From contig NZ_AUIJ01000003.1 in assembly GCF_000423645.1 (NCBI RefSeq), forward strand, positions 1 through 64,000: DNA of 64,000 bases, written 5' to 3'. Every line of letters starts with the position of its first letter. Position 1 is the stretch's first letter. The translations under genes were made by a program, and so were the position numbers. Origin of the DNA: Sediminimonas qiaohouensis DSM 21189. GTDB taxonomy: Bacteria; Pseudomonadota; Alphaproteobacteria; Rhodobacterales; Rhodobacteraceae. The notes below the pieces were generated by a model. That model was given only the letters and a program-made list of their open reading frames with translations, was not told the DNA's origin and did no database searches. Shown one piece after another: positions 34,164-44,137 of this stretch.

Positions 34164-34997
34164 GCCCGCCCCCACGATCAGCCCCGCACCGATGGCGACA
34201 TTGGTGCGGATCACCTCGCCAAACACGGTGAGGCCCAGCATGGAGCCGAACACCAGTTGCAGGTAGGCGAAGGGCTGCACCGACGATGCCTCGGCCACCT
34301 CGTAGCATTTGATCAGGGTCCAGTGCCCCAACGCCCCGGTGATGCACAGCAGCCCCATCCAACCCCAATCGGGGCCTGTCATCGGCTCCCAGAACCAGGC
34401 GCCGGCGGCGGTCATCCCGATTGCGCCAACGATCCCGGTCCAGAAAAAGCTGGTCGCGGCATTGTCGCGGCGCGCGGCATAGCGCGTCAGCAGGCCGTAA
34501 AGCGCGAACATGAACGCCGCCAGCAAGGGCACAACCGCCTCGACGCGGAACACGCCAAACCCCGGTTGCAGGATGATCATCACCCCAATGAACCCCACTC
34601 CGATCGCCGCCCAGCGACGCCAGCCGACCCGCTCGCCCAGAACCGGCCCTGACAGCGCCGCGATCAGCAGCGGATAGGCGGTAAAGACGGCATGGCTTTC
34701 GATCAGGCCCAAAAGGGTGAACCCGAGGACCATCACGCAGATCTCGGTCACCAACAGCAGCGCGCGAAACGATTGCAGGATCGGCTGTGTCGTACGCGCG
34801 GCGGCGCGCAGGCCCCCCGCCTTGCGCCCGGCAATGGTGATCACGAAGGCGGCGAAGAACCAGTAGCGGATCATGATGACCATCAGCACGTTGTATTCCC
34901 CCGCCAAGTGGCGCGAGATGCCGTCCTGCATCGCGAAGATGAAGGTCGTCAGGATCATCAGCCCTATCCCGAGCCGCGTGTTGATTTCATTGTGCAA
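34128..34997 (-). CDS. EamA/DMT-family transporter
   Basis: A 289-residue inner-membrane protein with about ten hydrophobic helices in two EamA halves. Family-type segments include GIGLMILTTFIFAMQDGISR, TAYPLLIAALSGPVLGERVGWRRW and the second-half PFAYLQLVFGSMLGLTVFGE. The substrate is unknown; members export metabolites or amino acids. The start overlaps the end of mnmD by 11 bp, so it follows mnmD in one transcript. Its 3' end overlaps the lytic transglycosylase gene tail to tail. Confidence 0.9.
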   Translation of the reverse strand: MHNEINTRLGIGLMILTTFIFAMQDGISRHLAGEYNVLMVIMIRYWFFAAFVITIAGRKAGGLRAAARTTQPILQSFRALLLVTEICVMVLGFTLLGLIESHAVFTAYPLLIAALSGPVLGERVGWRRWAAIGVGFIGVMIILQPGFGVFRVEAVVPLLAAFMFALYGLLTRYAARRDNAATSFFWTGIVGAIGMTAAGAWFWEPMTGPDWGWMGLLCITGALGHWTLIKCYEVAEASSVQPFAYLQLVFGSMLGLTVFGEVIRTNVAIGAGLIVGAGLFTLWRERQNA

Positions 34998-35679
34998 CTT
35001 GGCCCTCCACGGGTTTTTTGGCGGTTGTCATGTGGCGCTTGCGGCCATGGCCCTTGGCGCGCGTGACGGCAAAGCCCGCGCTTTGCAACCCGCGGCGTAC
35101 GAACCCGGCGGCGGTATAGGTGGCGGCGGTTCCGCCCGGCGCGGTGTGGCGGGCAACCTCCTGCATCAGCGCGGGTTGCCACAGCTCGGGGTTCTTGGCG
35201 GGGGAAAACCCGTCCAGGTACCACGCATCGGCCATCCCGCCCCACCCGGGCAGGGTATCGCGGGCATCGCCCTCAATCAGGGTGAACTCCAGATCAGGCA
35301 GCGCGATCCGCGTCGCGCCCGCGCGCCAGAACGGCGCCAGTTCGGTCGCGATGCCCGATAGCGCGGGGAACGCCGCCTGCGCGCGGATCATGTCGGGCGC
35401 GGGCAGGGCAAACGCCTCGAACGAGGTGAACCGCAATGTGCCCACCTGTCCGCTGCGCCGCCACAGATCCAGCGTCGCCAACAGGTTCAGCCCCGTGCCG
35501 AAGCCCAGCTCGGCCACGTGAAACCCCGGCCTGAGCCGCCCCGGCAGGCCGTTGCCGTGCAAAAACACGTGCGCCGTCTCGGCCAGCCCGTCTTCGAGGC
35601 TGAAATATGGGTCGTCGAAACGGGTTGAGACGGGCACGTCGCGCCCGCGCCATTCGACTTGCGATTGCTGGTCTTGCAT
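34987..35679 (-). CDS. mnmD: tRNA 5-methylaminomethyl-2-thiouridine methyltransferase (stand-alone MnmD)
   Basis: A 230-residue SAM-dependent methylase equal to the N-terminal half of E. coli MnmC; it performs the last methylation giving mnm5s2U34. Diagnostic segments are VEWRGRDVPVSTRFDDPYFS, the SAM motif VAELGFGTGLNLLAT, DAWYLDGFSPAKNPELW and TYTAAGFVRRGLQSAGF. ATG 35679 is chosen over 35733 by homology. It is divergent from, and 47 bp away from, the FAD oxidoreductase gene that corresponds to the C-terminal half of MnmC. Confidence 0.93.
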   Translation of the reverse strand: MQDQQSQVEWRGRDVPVSTRFDDPYFSLEDGLAETAHVFLHGNGLPGRLRPGFHVAELGFGTGLNLLATLDLWRRSGQVGTLRFTSFEAFALPAPDMIRAQAAFPALSGIATELAPFWRAGATRIALPDLEFTLIEGDARDTLPGWGGMADAWYLDGFSPAKNPELWQPALMQEVARHTAPGGTAATYTAAGFVRRGLQSAGFAVTRAKGHGRKRHMTTAKKPVEGQVAQ

Positions 35680-35726
35680 GGGGTCGTCCGTTAAAGATGG
35701 CGCGAGGATGCAGCGGAGGGCAGGCA

Positions 35727-36767
35727 ATGGCAATGGCGGATGTGACGATCTATGGCGCGGGTATATTCGGGCTGTCAGTGGCGTGGTCCTGCGCCCGCCG
35801 CGGCGCGACTGTGCGCGTGATCGACCCGTATGGCCCCGGCGCGGGGTCCAGCGGCGGATTGGTCGGCGCGCTGGCCCCGCATGTGCCCGAGCAATGGAAC
35901 GACAAGAAGGCGTTCCAGCTTGACAGCCTGATCATGGCGCAGGGGTTCTGGGATGAGGTGGCGCAGGTCTCGGGGCACAAGGCGGGCTATGCCCGGCTGG
36001 GCCGGTTGCAGCCGGTCGCGGACGACGCCGCGCTTGCGCTTGCACGGCAGCGCACGCAAGGCGCGGCAGAGCTGTGGCAGGGGATGGCGGAGTGGCGCGT
36101 GCGTCCGCGCGGCGATCTTGGGGCGTGGGCGCCCGAAAGCGCCAGCGGCTGGTTGATCGAGGACAGCCTGAGCGCGCGGCTACATCCGCGCATGGCCTGC
36201 ACGGCGCTGGTTGCGGCGATCCGCGCGAAGGGCGGCGAGGTGCTGCACGAGGGCGCGGCGCAGGGCCGCGTGGTTTGGGCCACCGGCGTTGCCGGGCTGG
36301 AGGAGATCAACGCGCAGAGGCCGCGCGCGTTCGGCAATGCCGTCAAGGGGCAGGCGGCGCTGCTGCGCCTGGATCGGCGCGATTGCCCGCAGATCTTTGC
36401 CGGTGGCGCCCTTGTCGTGCCGCATGCCGATGGAACGGTCGCCGTCGGATCGACCAGCGAACGGGATTTCGACGACCCCTCGCAAACCGACGCGCAGCTT
36501 GACGAGGTTCTGGCCCGCGCGGAGGCCGCGGTTCCGGCGTTGGCGGGCGCCGAGGTGATTGAGCGTTGGGCCGGGCTGCGCCCGCGCGCACGGTCCCGCG
36601 CGCCGGTCCTGGGATCGCATCCCTTGCGCGCGGATGAGTTCATCGCCAACGGCGGGTTCAAGATCGGCTTTGGCATGGCGCCCAAGGTGGGCGCGGTGAT
36701 GGCCGACCTGGTGCTGGAGGGGCGCGATGCCATCCCCGACGGATTCCGCCCCGAGGCCAGTTATTGA
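35727..36767 (+). CDS. FAD-dependent oxidoreductase, MnmC C-terminal-like
   Basis: A 346-residue DAO-fold flavoprotein. It opens with the dinucleotide motif VTIYGAGIFGLSVAWSCARR, then PGAGSSGGLVGALAPHVPEQ. It continues with KGQAALLRLD, VPHADGTVAVGSTSERDFDD and a C-terminal RPRARSRAPVLGSHP. This matches the MnmC(o) half, which removes carboxymethyl from cmnm5s2U34. GGAGGG lies six bases before ATG 35727; a second ATG at 35733 is also possible. Pairing with the divergent mnmD supports a tRNA-modification role, though a general amine oxidase cannot be excluded. Confidence 0.85.
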   Translation: MAMADVTIYGAGIFGLSVAWSCARRGATVRVIDPYGPGAGSSGGLVGALAPHVPEQWNDKKAFQLDSLIMAQGFWDEVAQVSGHKAGYARLGRLQPVADDAALALARQRTQGAAELWQGMAEWRVRPRGDLGAWAPESASGWLIEDSLSARLHPRMACTALVAAIRAKGGEVLHEGAAQGRVVWATGVAGLEEINAQRPRAFGNAVKGQAALLRLDRRDCPQIFAGGALVVPHADGTVAVGSTSERDFDDPSQTDAQLDEVLARAEAAVPALAGAEVIERWAGLRPRARSRAPVLGSHPLRADEFIANGGFKIGFGMAPKVGAVMADLVLEGRDAIPDGFRPEASY

Positions 36768-36784
36768 GCCGCGACCGGCGCAAT

Positions 36785-36809
36785 GAGTATTTTGGCAAGA
36801 TGAAGCAGC
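36785..36809 (+). repeat. Dispersed element tail, copy B (no hairpins)
   Basis: The sequence GAGTATTTTGGCAAGATGAA follows the stop of the oxidoreductase gene at 18 bp. It matches the tail of the double-hairpin elements at 28883-28945 and 45959-46028, but the two hairpins are absent. Confidence 0.55.
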
Positions 36810-37616
36810 CTAGTGTGCGCTGGCGCTCATGCAAAGCCGTCCATCGGGGCCGCGCACCCAGAGCGTTCCGCCGGTTCTCCAGCAAAGCTGCGCCGTCTCA
36901 AAATGCATGAGCGGCGCGGTGGCGCGAAAGGAAAAGGTGCGCATTCGGTCCAGTTCGCGGTCCGCCAGAAGCATCAAGAGCTGCGCCAGCAGCGGGCCGT
37001 GGGTGACCAGGCCGGCGTACCCTTCGACATCGCGGGCATAGTCCAGATCATAGTGGATGCGGTGGCCGTTGAACGTCAGCGCCGAATAGCGAAACAGCAT
37101 CGTGCTGTTGAACTCAGCCTCTTCGCATATGTCCTCATCGCGCGGGGCGGTTGGCGGCGTGGGGGCGGGTGCGTCCGGGGCGGGGTCGTTGCGGTAGACG
37201 AGGTCCTGCCACTCGGTCACGCGCGCTTGCCCGATCTGGGTGATCTCGTGGCGCAGGGTGACAAAGGCCAGCGGCCCGCTGCGTCCCTCCTTGCGGGTGA
37301 TTTCGTGCAGCGTCGTGGTCTTTTGCGCCGGCGTGCCCGCGATCAGCGGCGCGTGGAACTCCAGCCGCCCACCGGCCCACATTCGGCGCGGCAGGCCGGT
37401 ATCCGGGATGGCGCCGATTCCGGGGCGCGGGTGCCCGTCGCGGCCCAGGTCGCCGGGCGGGCGGGCCTGCCAGAAGTAAAGCTGATGAAAAAACGGCGGC
37501 AGGGGATCGCCCGCGGCGAGCGTGCCCGCGCGCCCCAGCGTCGCCAGAAAGGCGGCCGCGCGGGCGGGATCCATGATATCGCTTTGACGAACCGGCGAGG
37601 GGGCTTCATCTTGCAT
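36810..37616 (-). CDS. MaoC/FAS1-type hydratase-like protein (mesaconyl-C4-CoA hydratase family)
   Basis: A 268-residue double hot-dog protein. The N-terminal half (GDPLPPFFHQLYFW, LPRRMWAGGRLEFHAPL) resembles the FAS1-like dehydratase domain. The C-terminal half carries FRYSALTFNGHRIHYDLDYA, with the conserved hydratase His and Tyr/Asp, and GLVTHGPLLAQLL. The closest described type is 3-methylfumaryl/mesaconyl-C4-CoA hydratase. The physiological substrate here is unknown and no CoA pathway genes are adjacent. It converges with the FAD oxidoreductase. Confidence 0.85.
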   Translation of the reverse strand: MQDEAPSPVRQSDIMDPARAAAFLATLGRAGTLAAGDPLPPFFHQLYFWQARPPGDLGRDGHPRPGIGAIPDTGLPRRMWAGGRLEFHAPLIAGTPAQKTTTLHEITRKEGRSGPLAFVTLRHEITQIGQARVTEWQDLVYRNDPAPDAPAPTPPTAPRDEDICEEAEFNSTMLFRYSALTFNGHRIHYDLDYARDVEGYAGLVTHGPLLAQLLMLLADRELDRMRTFSFRATAPLMHFETAQLCWRTGGTLWVRGPDGRLCMSASAH

Positions 37617-37657
37617 GTTTGGAGCCTAGGCAGATGCACGAGAGGGGGCAACGGGAA

Positions 37658-38056
37658 ATGACGCCGCGCGTTCAGGTGCTTGATCATCTGGTTCTGACCG
37701 TCGCCGATATCGGCGCGACCATTGCGTTTTACCGCGATGTCATGGGGATGGAGCCGGTTCGCTTTCAACCCGCCGATGGGCCGGATCGCTTTGCGTTGCG
37801 CTTTGGCGTGCAGAAGATCAACCTGCATCAACGCGGCGCCGAGTTCGATCCCAACGCGGCACATCCCGCGCCCGGCGCGGCGGATTTGTGTTTTCTGAGC
37901 GATCAGCCTGTTTCAGACTGGCAGCGGCATTTGGCCGACTGTGGCATCGAGGTTGAGGAAGGTCCGGTGCCGCGCACGGGGGCGACCGGGCCGATCCTGT
38001 CGATTTATATCCGCGATCCCGACGGGAACCTGATCGAGATCGCCAACCGTGCCTAG
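37658..38056 (+). CDS. VOC-family (glyoxalase-like) protein
   Basis: A 132-residue protein of the vicinal oxygen chelate fold: two beta-alpha-beta-beta-beta modules opening with VLDHLVLTVADIGATIAFYR. It has the metal-ligand pattern LDHLVL, KINLHQ and a final PDGNLIEIANRA glutamate. Family members include dioxygenases, glyoxalases and resistance proteins, and nothing here sets the substrate. Start options are ATG 37634 and ATG 37658; the latter fits the domain start. The last four bases overlap the convergent FMN reductase gene. Confidence 0.88.
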   Translation: MTPRVQVLDHLVLTVADIGATIAFYRDVMGMEPVRFQPADGPDRFALRFGVQKINLHQRGAEFDPNAAHPAPGAADLCFLSDQPVSDWQRHLADCGIEVEEGPVPRTGATGPILSIYIRDPDGNLIEIANRA

Positions 38057-38592
38057 GGGATTTCCTTGCGCAGGGCCTCCATCAGGCTGGTGAGTTTCTT
38101 GGTGTAGGAGGCGTTGATCAGGCGGCCGTCCTCGTCGAATTCGTTGGATGGCTTGGCCACGAACAATTCCGGCCCCTGCAAAAGGCGCGGGCGAAACGCC
38201 ACCAGGCAATTGCGCAGCATCACCTGCGCGCGCTCACCCCCCGCGCGGCCGGCGGCGGCGGACATGATCGCGACGGGTTTGCCGGGCAGGGGATTTTCCT
38301 TGGTCCGGCTGATCCAGTCCAGCGCGTTCTTGAGAACCCCGGAAATGCCCTTGTTGTATTCGGTCGTCGAGATCACCACCGCGTCAGCCTCGGCGATCTG
38401 ATCGGCAAGGGTTTGCACAGTTTCGGGGATGCCGGTGGTCGTCTCGATATCCTGGTTGAGCAGCGGCAGGTTCAGATCCGCCAGCGTCATCTCGGCCCCG
38501 TCAAAGTGGCGCTCGGCCTCGTGCAGAAGCTGCGTGTTGTAAGACCCTTGCCGGAGAGAGCCGGACATGCCCAGAAGTTTGATTTTCGACAT
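38053..38592 (-). CDS. NADPH-dependent FMN reductase family protein
   Basis: A 179-residue flavodoxin-fold protein. It begins MSKIKLLGMSGSLRQGSYNT, where GSLRQGSYN is the FMN phosphate loop. It continues with VVISTTEYNKGISGVLKNAL and KPVAIMSAAAGRAGGERAQ, both typical of ChrR/YieF-type quinone or azo reductases. It likely reduces quinones or xenobiotics with NAD(P)H. ATG 38592 is preferred to 38664 because it begins the fold. A short CA-rich run lies upstream. Confidence 0.9.
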   Translation of the reverse strand: MSKIKLLGMSGSLRQGSYNTQLLHEAERHFDGAEMTLADLNLPLLNQDIETTTGIPETVQTLADQIAEADAVVISTTEYNKGISGVLKNALDWISRTKENPLPGKPVAIMSAAAGRAGGERAQVMLRNCLVAFRPRLLQGPELFVAKPSNEFDEDGRLINASYTKKLTSLMEALRKEIP

Positions 38593-38685
38593 TTCGCACC
38601 TGTTGTTCTCGTTCACACACACACCTAACCGCTTTGGCCGCTGTGACAAGCTGCGCAGGCGCACAGCCGTTGTGATCGGATCACC

Positions 38686-40017
38686 TCAATTCGATGCGGC
38701 AATGCCATCCGGTTGGCCGACGATGATGAAAGAAAGCGCATCCGGCGCAAGGCGTTCACGCGCGACGCGGTTCACATCCTCCAAGGAAACCGCACGCACG
38801 CGGTCGTTGCGCGTCTGGACATAGTCGATGGGCAGCCCCTGCATCTGCATGCCCACGATGATGTTCGCAATCGGGGCGTTGCCGTCGAACCGCAGGGGGT
38901 AGGCGCCCGTCAGGTAGGTCTTGGCGTCCTCTAACTCCTGCTTGGTGACGCCATCATTGGCGATCTTCGCCCATTCCTTGCGGATCATGCTGGCCGCCTG
39001 CGCCATGGTCTGGTTGCTGGACGCGACCGATCCCATCCACAGCGTCGCCTGATCGCGATCGGCCAAATAGGTGCTGATGCCATAGGTCAGCCCGCGCTTT
39101 TCGCGCAATTCCTGCATAAGGCGGCTTTCGAACGAGCCACCGCCGAGGATGTGATTGAGGATGTAGGCGGCAAAGAAATCCGGATCGTCAAGGGTGACGC
39201 CATCTTGTCCGAATACCGCGACCGATTGCGGCGTGTCATACTTGATGACCTGCGTGTCGCCGTTGAAATCCGGCTTGGCCTTGGGCGGCAGCGGCGCGCC
39301 CTTGTCCGGCAGATCGCCAAGCAGCTTATCCAGCAGCGCGGCAAGCTGATCCTCGGTGATATCCCCGACCGCACCGATATAGACCCGGTCACGGGCAAGG
39401 GCGCCGGCGTGGGCGTCCATGATATCCTGCCGCGTCAGGTCCGGCGCGGTATCAAGCGTGCCGCTTGTCGGGATGGCATAGGGATGATCGCCGAACGCAG
39501 CATCGTCGAAGGCCTTGTAGGCCATGCGGCGCGGGTCATTCGCGTCCGCGCGCAATTTCGACATGACCTGCGCGCGCACGCGCTCGATAGCGCTTTGGTC
39601 AAAGCGCGGGTTGATCAGGCTCTGCCGCAGCAACTCGATCGCCTCATCGCGGTTCTCGCTCAGGAACCGGGCCGATATGCGCACCGCGTCCGAGGTGGCG
39701 TCATAGTCGAACGATGCCGCAAGCGAATCGCGGGCGCGGGCAAAGGCGCGCGCGTCCATGTCGCCTGATCCCTCCTCAAGAAGGGCGCTCATCAGGTTGG
39801 TCGCGCCGGCGGTGTCGGGGCTGTCCAGCGCGGCGCCGCCGCGAAACCGGAGTTCCAGCGCGGTAAACGGGATGTCGTGGTTTTCCACCAACCACGCGGT
39901 CAGGCCGCCGGGGGTTTCCACCTTTTGGATATCGACAGCGGCACGCGCGCCCGGCGCCGCCAGCAATAGCGCCGCCAACAGGGCGGCCATGAGCGGACCA
40001 ACGGTTTGTCGGATCAT
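38686..40017 (-). CDS. M16-family peptidase-like protein, non-catalytic partner
   Basis: A 443-residue periplasmic protein with a signal peptide (LMAALLAALLLAAPGARA). It has two M16 domains (GGAALDSPDTAGATNLMSAL; ILGGGSFESRLMQELREKRG). The zinc motif HxxEH is absent: the equivalent stretch is NLMSALLEEGSGDMD. It is therefore the non-catalytic chain that pairs with the next-upstream gene, as in mitochondrial processing-peptidase pairs. The start overlaps the partner's stop by four bases (ATGA). ATG 40017 is chosen because it begins the signal peptide. Confidence 0.92.
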   Translation of the reverse strand: MIRQTVGPLMAALLAALLLAAPGARAAVDIQKVETPGGLTAWLVENHDIPFTALELRFRGGAALDSPDTAGATNLMSALLEEGSGDMDARAFARARDSLAASFDYDATSDAVRISARFLSENRDEAIELLRQSLINPRFDQSAIERVRAQVMSKLRADANDPRRMAYKAFDDAAFGDHPYAIPTSGTLDTAPDLTRQDIMDAHAGALARDRVYIGAVGDITEDQLAALLDKLLGDLPDKGAPLPPKAKPDFNGDTQVIKYDTPQSVAVFGQDGVTLDDPDFFAAYILNHILGGGSFESRLMQELREKRGLTYGISTYLADRDQATLWMGSVASSNQTMAQAASMIRKEWAKIANDGVTKQELEDAKTYLTGAYPLRFDGNAPIANIIVGMQMQGLPIDYVQTRNDRVRAVSLEDVNRVARERLAPDALSFIIVGQPDGIAASN

Positions 40018-41348
40018 TGCGTGACCTCCTCCTTGTCGAGGTAGCCGGTGACCGCGTGGCGCTTGTTCAGCACGTCGCGTGCGGCGGCCATGATGTCGTC
40101 GGCGGTGACCGATTGGATGATGTCGGGCCATGCTTGTACGTCTTTGACGGTCAGGCCCTGCGTCAACGCCCCGCCATAGCGCCGCGCCAGCCGCTGCACG
40201 TTATCGCGGGCATAGATCTGGCTAGCGCGGGCCTGTAGCTTGATCCGCTCCAGCTCCTGCGCATCGACGCCATCAGACATGAACTGGGCCAGGGCGGAAT
40301 CAAGAGCCTCTTCGGCCTGTTGCAGGCTAACGCCATCGGCGGGCACGATAATCAGGTCGAACGTCGTGTCGTCCAGCGACGTGCCGCTGTAATAGGCCGC
40401 GGTATGCACCGCGACGGAGGCATCGAACTGTAGCTTTTCCGCCAGGACCGATGTCTGCCCGCCGCCCAACAGGTCCGACAGCAATGACAGCGCCGCCGCC
40501 TTTTCCTGCGCCCCGCTGTCGCGTTCGGGCGCAAGGTAGGACCGGCTGAGATAGGGCGTGCCGACGCGCGCATCGCGCATGACCAGGCGCCGCTCGGCGG
40601 TTTGCGGCGGCTCTTGCGGGCGGCTGCGCGGCTCAAGGTCCGGGTTGGCCGGGAGGGCGCCATAATGTTTTTGCGCGAGGGTGCGAACCTCGTCCGGCGT
40701 CACGTCGCCCGCCACCACAAGGATTGCGTTGTTGGGGGCATAATAGGTGCGATAGAAGGCCAACACATCTTCGCGGCTCAACTCCTCCATCTCGGCCCGC
40801 CAGCCGATGATCGGGATGCCGTAGGGATGGTTCATGTACTGCGCCGCCTGCTTTTGCTCGCGAAACAGGGCGGCGGGATCGTTTTCGACCCTCTGGTTGC
40901 GCTCTTCCAGAATCACGTCGCGCTCGGTCACGATGTCCTTTCCGGCCAACCGCAGGTTCATCATGCGGTCCGCTTCCATCCGCATCATCAGGTCCAGCCG
41001 GTCGGCGGCGACGCGTTGATAATAGCCGGTATAATCCTGACTGGTGAAGGCGTTGTCCTTGCCGCCCTGCCGGGCCACCGTCGCCGAAAACTCGCCAGGC
41101 TCAAGCGTATCGGTGCCCTTGAACATCAGGTGCTCAAGGTAATGCGCCACGCCCGATACGCCCGGCGGCTCATCCGCCGCACCGGCGCGATACCAGACCA
41201 TGTGCACGGCGACCGGCGCGCGATGATCCTCGATCACGACAACGTCCATCCCGTTATCCAGGGTAAAATTGGTGACCTGATCGCTGGCAGCCATCGCCGC
41301 AGGGGCCAACAGGGTCAAACCCAGCAGGGTCGCTATCGCGCTCAACAT
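40014..41348 (-). CDS. M16-family zinc metallopeptidase, catalytic chain
   Basis: A 444-residue periplasmic protein with a signal peptide (MLSAIATLLGLTLLAPAAMA). The zinc motif HxxEH is intact in SGVAHYLEHLMFKGT, and the second acidic ligand lies in the ERDVILEERNQRVEN region. The C-terminal half has LSDLLGGGQTSVLAEKL. It is the active partner of the downstream non-catalytic chain, and together they probably degrade misfolded or signal peptides in the periplasm. ATG 41348 starts the signal peptide; ATG 41387 upstream is rejected. Confidence 0.94.
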   Translation of the reverse strand: MLSAIATLLGLTLLAPAAMAASDQVTNFTLDNGMDVVVIEDHRAPVAVHMVWYRAGAADEPPGVSGVAHYLEHLMFKGTDTLEPGEFSATVARQGGKDNAFTSQDYTGYYQRVAADRLDLMMRMEADRMMNLRLAGKDIVTERDVILEERNQRVENDPAALFREQKQAAQYMNHPYGIPIIGWRAEMEELSREDVLAFYRTYYAPNNAILVVAGDVTPDEVRTLAQKHYGALPANPDLEPRSRPQEPPQTAERRLVMRDARVGTPYLSRSYLAPERDSGAQEKAAALSLLSDLLGGGQTSVLAEKLQFDASVAVHTAAYYSGTSLDDTTFDLIIVPADGVSLQQAEEALDSALAQFMSDGVDAQELERIKLQARASQIYARDNVQRLARRYGGALTQGLTVKDVQAWPDIIQSVTADDIMAAARDVLNKRHAVTGYLDKEEVTQ

Positions 41349-41445
41349 GAATGGACCTCCTCGAAGTCGTGGCGGTGACGTATCCACTTAGATACAGGCC
41401 ATTGCGGTGGCTTCAAGGCTGCCTGACGCTTATGTGACAGCGCCC

Positions 41446-41973
41446 CTAGCCACCACCGGGCGGCGCCGAAGGTGTCTCGACCCCAAGCCGCCGATACTTT
41501 TGCAAGGCCGCGTAGGGATCAAGGATCTGCGGCTTGTAGGCCTGCTTGTAGCGGTCGGTGTTGGCAATCTTGATCGCTGTAAAGCGCCCGCGCCGACGGC
41601 GGAATTCCTCGTCTTCGGCGGCAACCGTCTGGCGGATATTGCCGGGCACGCCGTTGCGGGTGGCGTGTTGCACCAGCGCGCTGTCGCTTTGCGGCACGGG
41701 GCCGCCCTCGCGCAGCGCCGAGCGCCGCCCGCCCAAACTGGCCACCGCATCTGCGACCGGGTCCTGGTCCGTGCGGTTGCCCTGTCCGGGCGTGGGCGTT
41801 GGCAGGCTGGAATAGCTGTCCGGCGTTTCCAACGGCTTGCTGGGCAAAACCGAGAATTCGTCGGGCCCTTCGCCCGGTGGCTGCAAGCTCCGCAGCTCGG
41901 GTGGTGCCCCGTCCCCCGAACAGCCCGCCAACAGCAGGCCCGCTACCAAGATCATCGCGCGCGGCATCCGCAT
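41446..41973 (-). CDS. DUF3035 lipoprotein, BamF-like
   Basis: A 175-residue lipoprotein with signal MRMPRAMILVAGLLLAGC and lipobox LLAGC. The Pro-rich body has EFSVLPSKPLETP, DPVADAVASLGG and a C-terminal RFTAIKIANTDRYKQAYKP. This is the DUF3035 family of alphaproteobacteria, a member of which is reported as BamF of the beta-barrel assembly machine. AGGAGGG just before ATG 41973 fixes the start. It lies between lspA, which would process its lipobox after lipidation, and the M16 protease pair, which suits an outer-membrane assembly role. Confidence 0.85.
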   Translation of the reverse strand: MRMPRAMILVAGLLLAGCSGDGAPPELRSLQPPGEGPDEFSVLPSKPLETPDSYSSLPTPTPGQGNRTDQDPVADAVASLGGRRSALREGGPVPQSDSALVQHATRNGVPGNIRQTVAAEDEEFRRRRGRFTAIKIANTDRYKQAYKPQILDPYAALQKYRRLGVETPSAPPGGG

Positions 41974-42026
41974 TGCCACCCTCCTGATTTCTTCGCCCTC
42001 AGACTTAGCGGATCGAAAGGCGGGCG

Positions 42027-42500
42027 TCACGGGGCCTTTTTCTCTCCGGCAAAAAACACCAATCCCAGGGCGCCCGCGAAAATCGCCGCATCCGCCAGGT
42101 TGAAGGCATAGGGGTTGGCAATGCCGCAGCACGACATGTTCAGGAAATCCGCCACCGCCCCGTAAAGAATACGGTCCACCACGTTACCCATCGCACCGCC
42201 CACCAGCAGCCCCGCCGCGACCAAGCCGACGCGCCCGGGCGGGTCGCGATGCACCCACCACAGAACCGCGCCGGAAATCAGCAGCGCCAGCGCAATAAGG
42301 CCCCACCGCATGATATCGCTGTCTTGCGAGAACAGGCCGAAATTGACGCCGGTATTCCACGCCATCCGCAAGTTCAGGAACGGCGGCAGCACGTCGATGC
42401 GCCCCAGCTCGCGCAGGGCCATCCAGTGCACGACAAGGTATTTCGAGGCCTGATCGACCAAGAACACCCAAAAGCCGACCCAGAATACCAGCCGCGTCAT
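42027..42500 (-). CDS. lspA: Lipoprotein signal peptidase (signal peptidase II)
   Basis: Cleaves the signal peptide of lipidated prolipoproteins in the inner membrane. The 157-residue protein has four membrane helices. Its motifs are FLVDQASKYLV, the first catalytic Asp in GGAMGNVVDRILYG and the second in YAFNLADAAIFAG. Length is normal. It starts 25 bp after purH on the same strand and precedes the BamF-like lipoprotein gene. Confidence 0.96.
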   Translation of the reverse strand: MTRLVFWVGFWVFLVDQASKYLVVHWMALRELGRIDVLPPFLNLRMAWNTGVNFGLFSQDSDIMRWGLIALALLISGAVLWWVHRDPPGRVGLVAAGLLVGGAMGNVVDRILYGAVADFLNMSCCGIANPYAFNLADAAIFAGALGLVFFAGEKKAP

Positions 42501-42525
42501 TTCGTGCCTCCCTTGTGCCCTACGC

Positions 42526-44115
<1,590 letters not shown>

Positions 44116-44137
44116 CTTTCGGGTTCCCCGGATAGGT

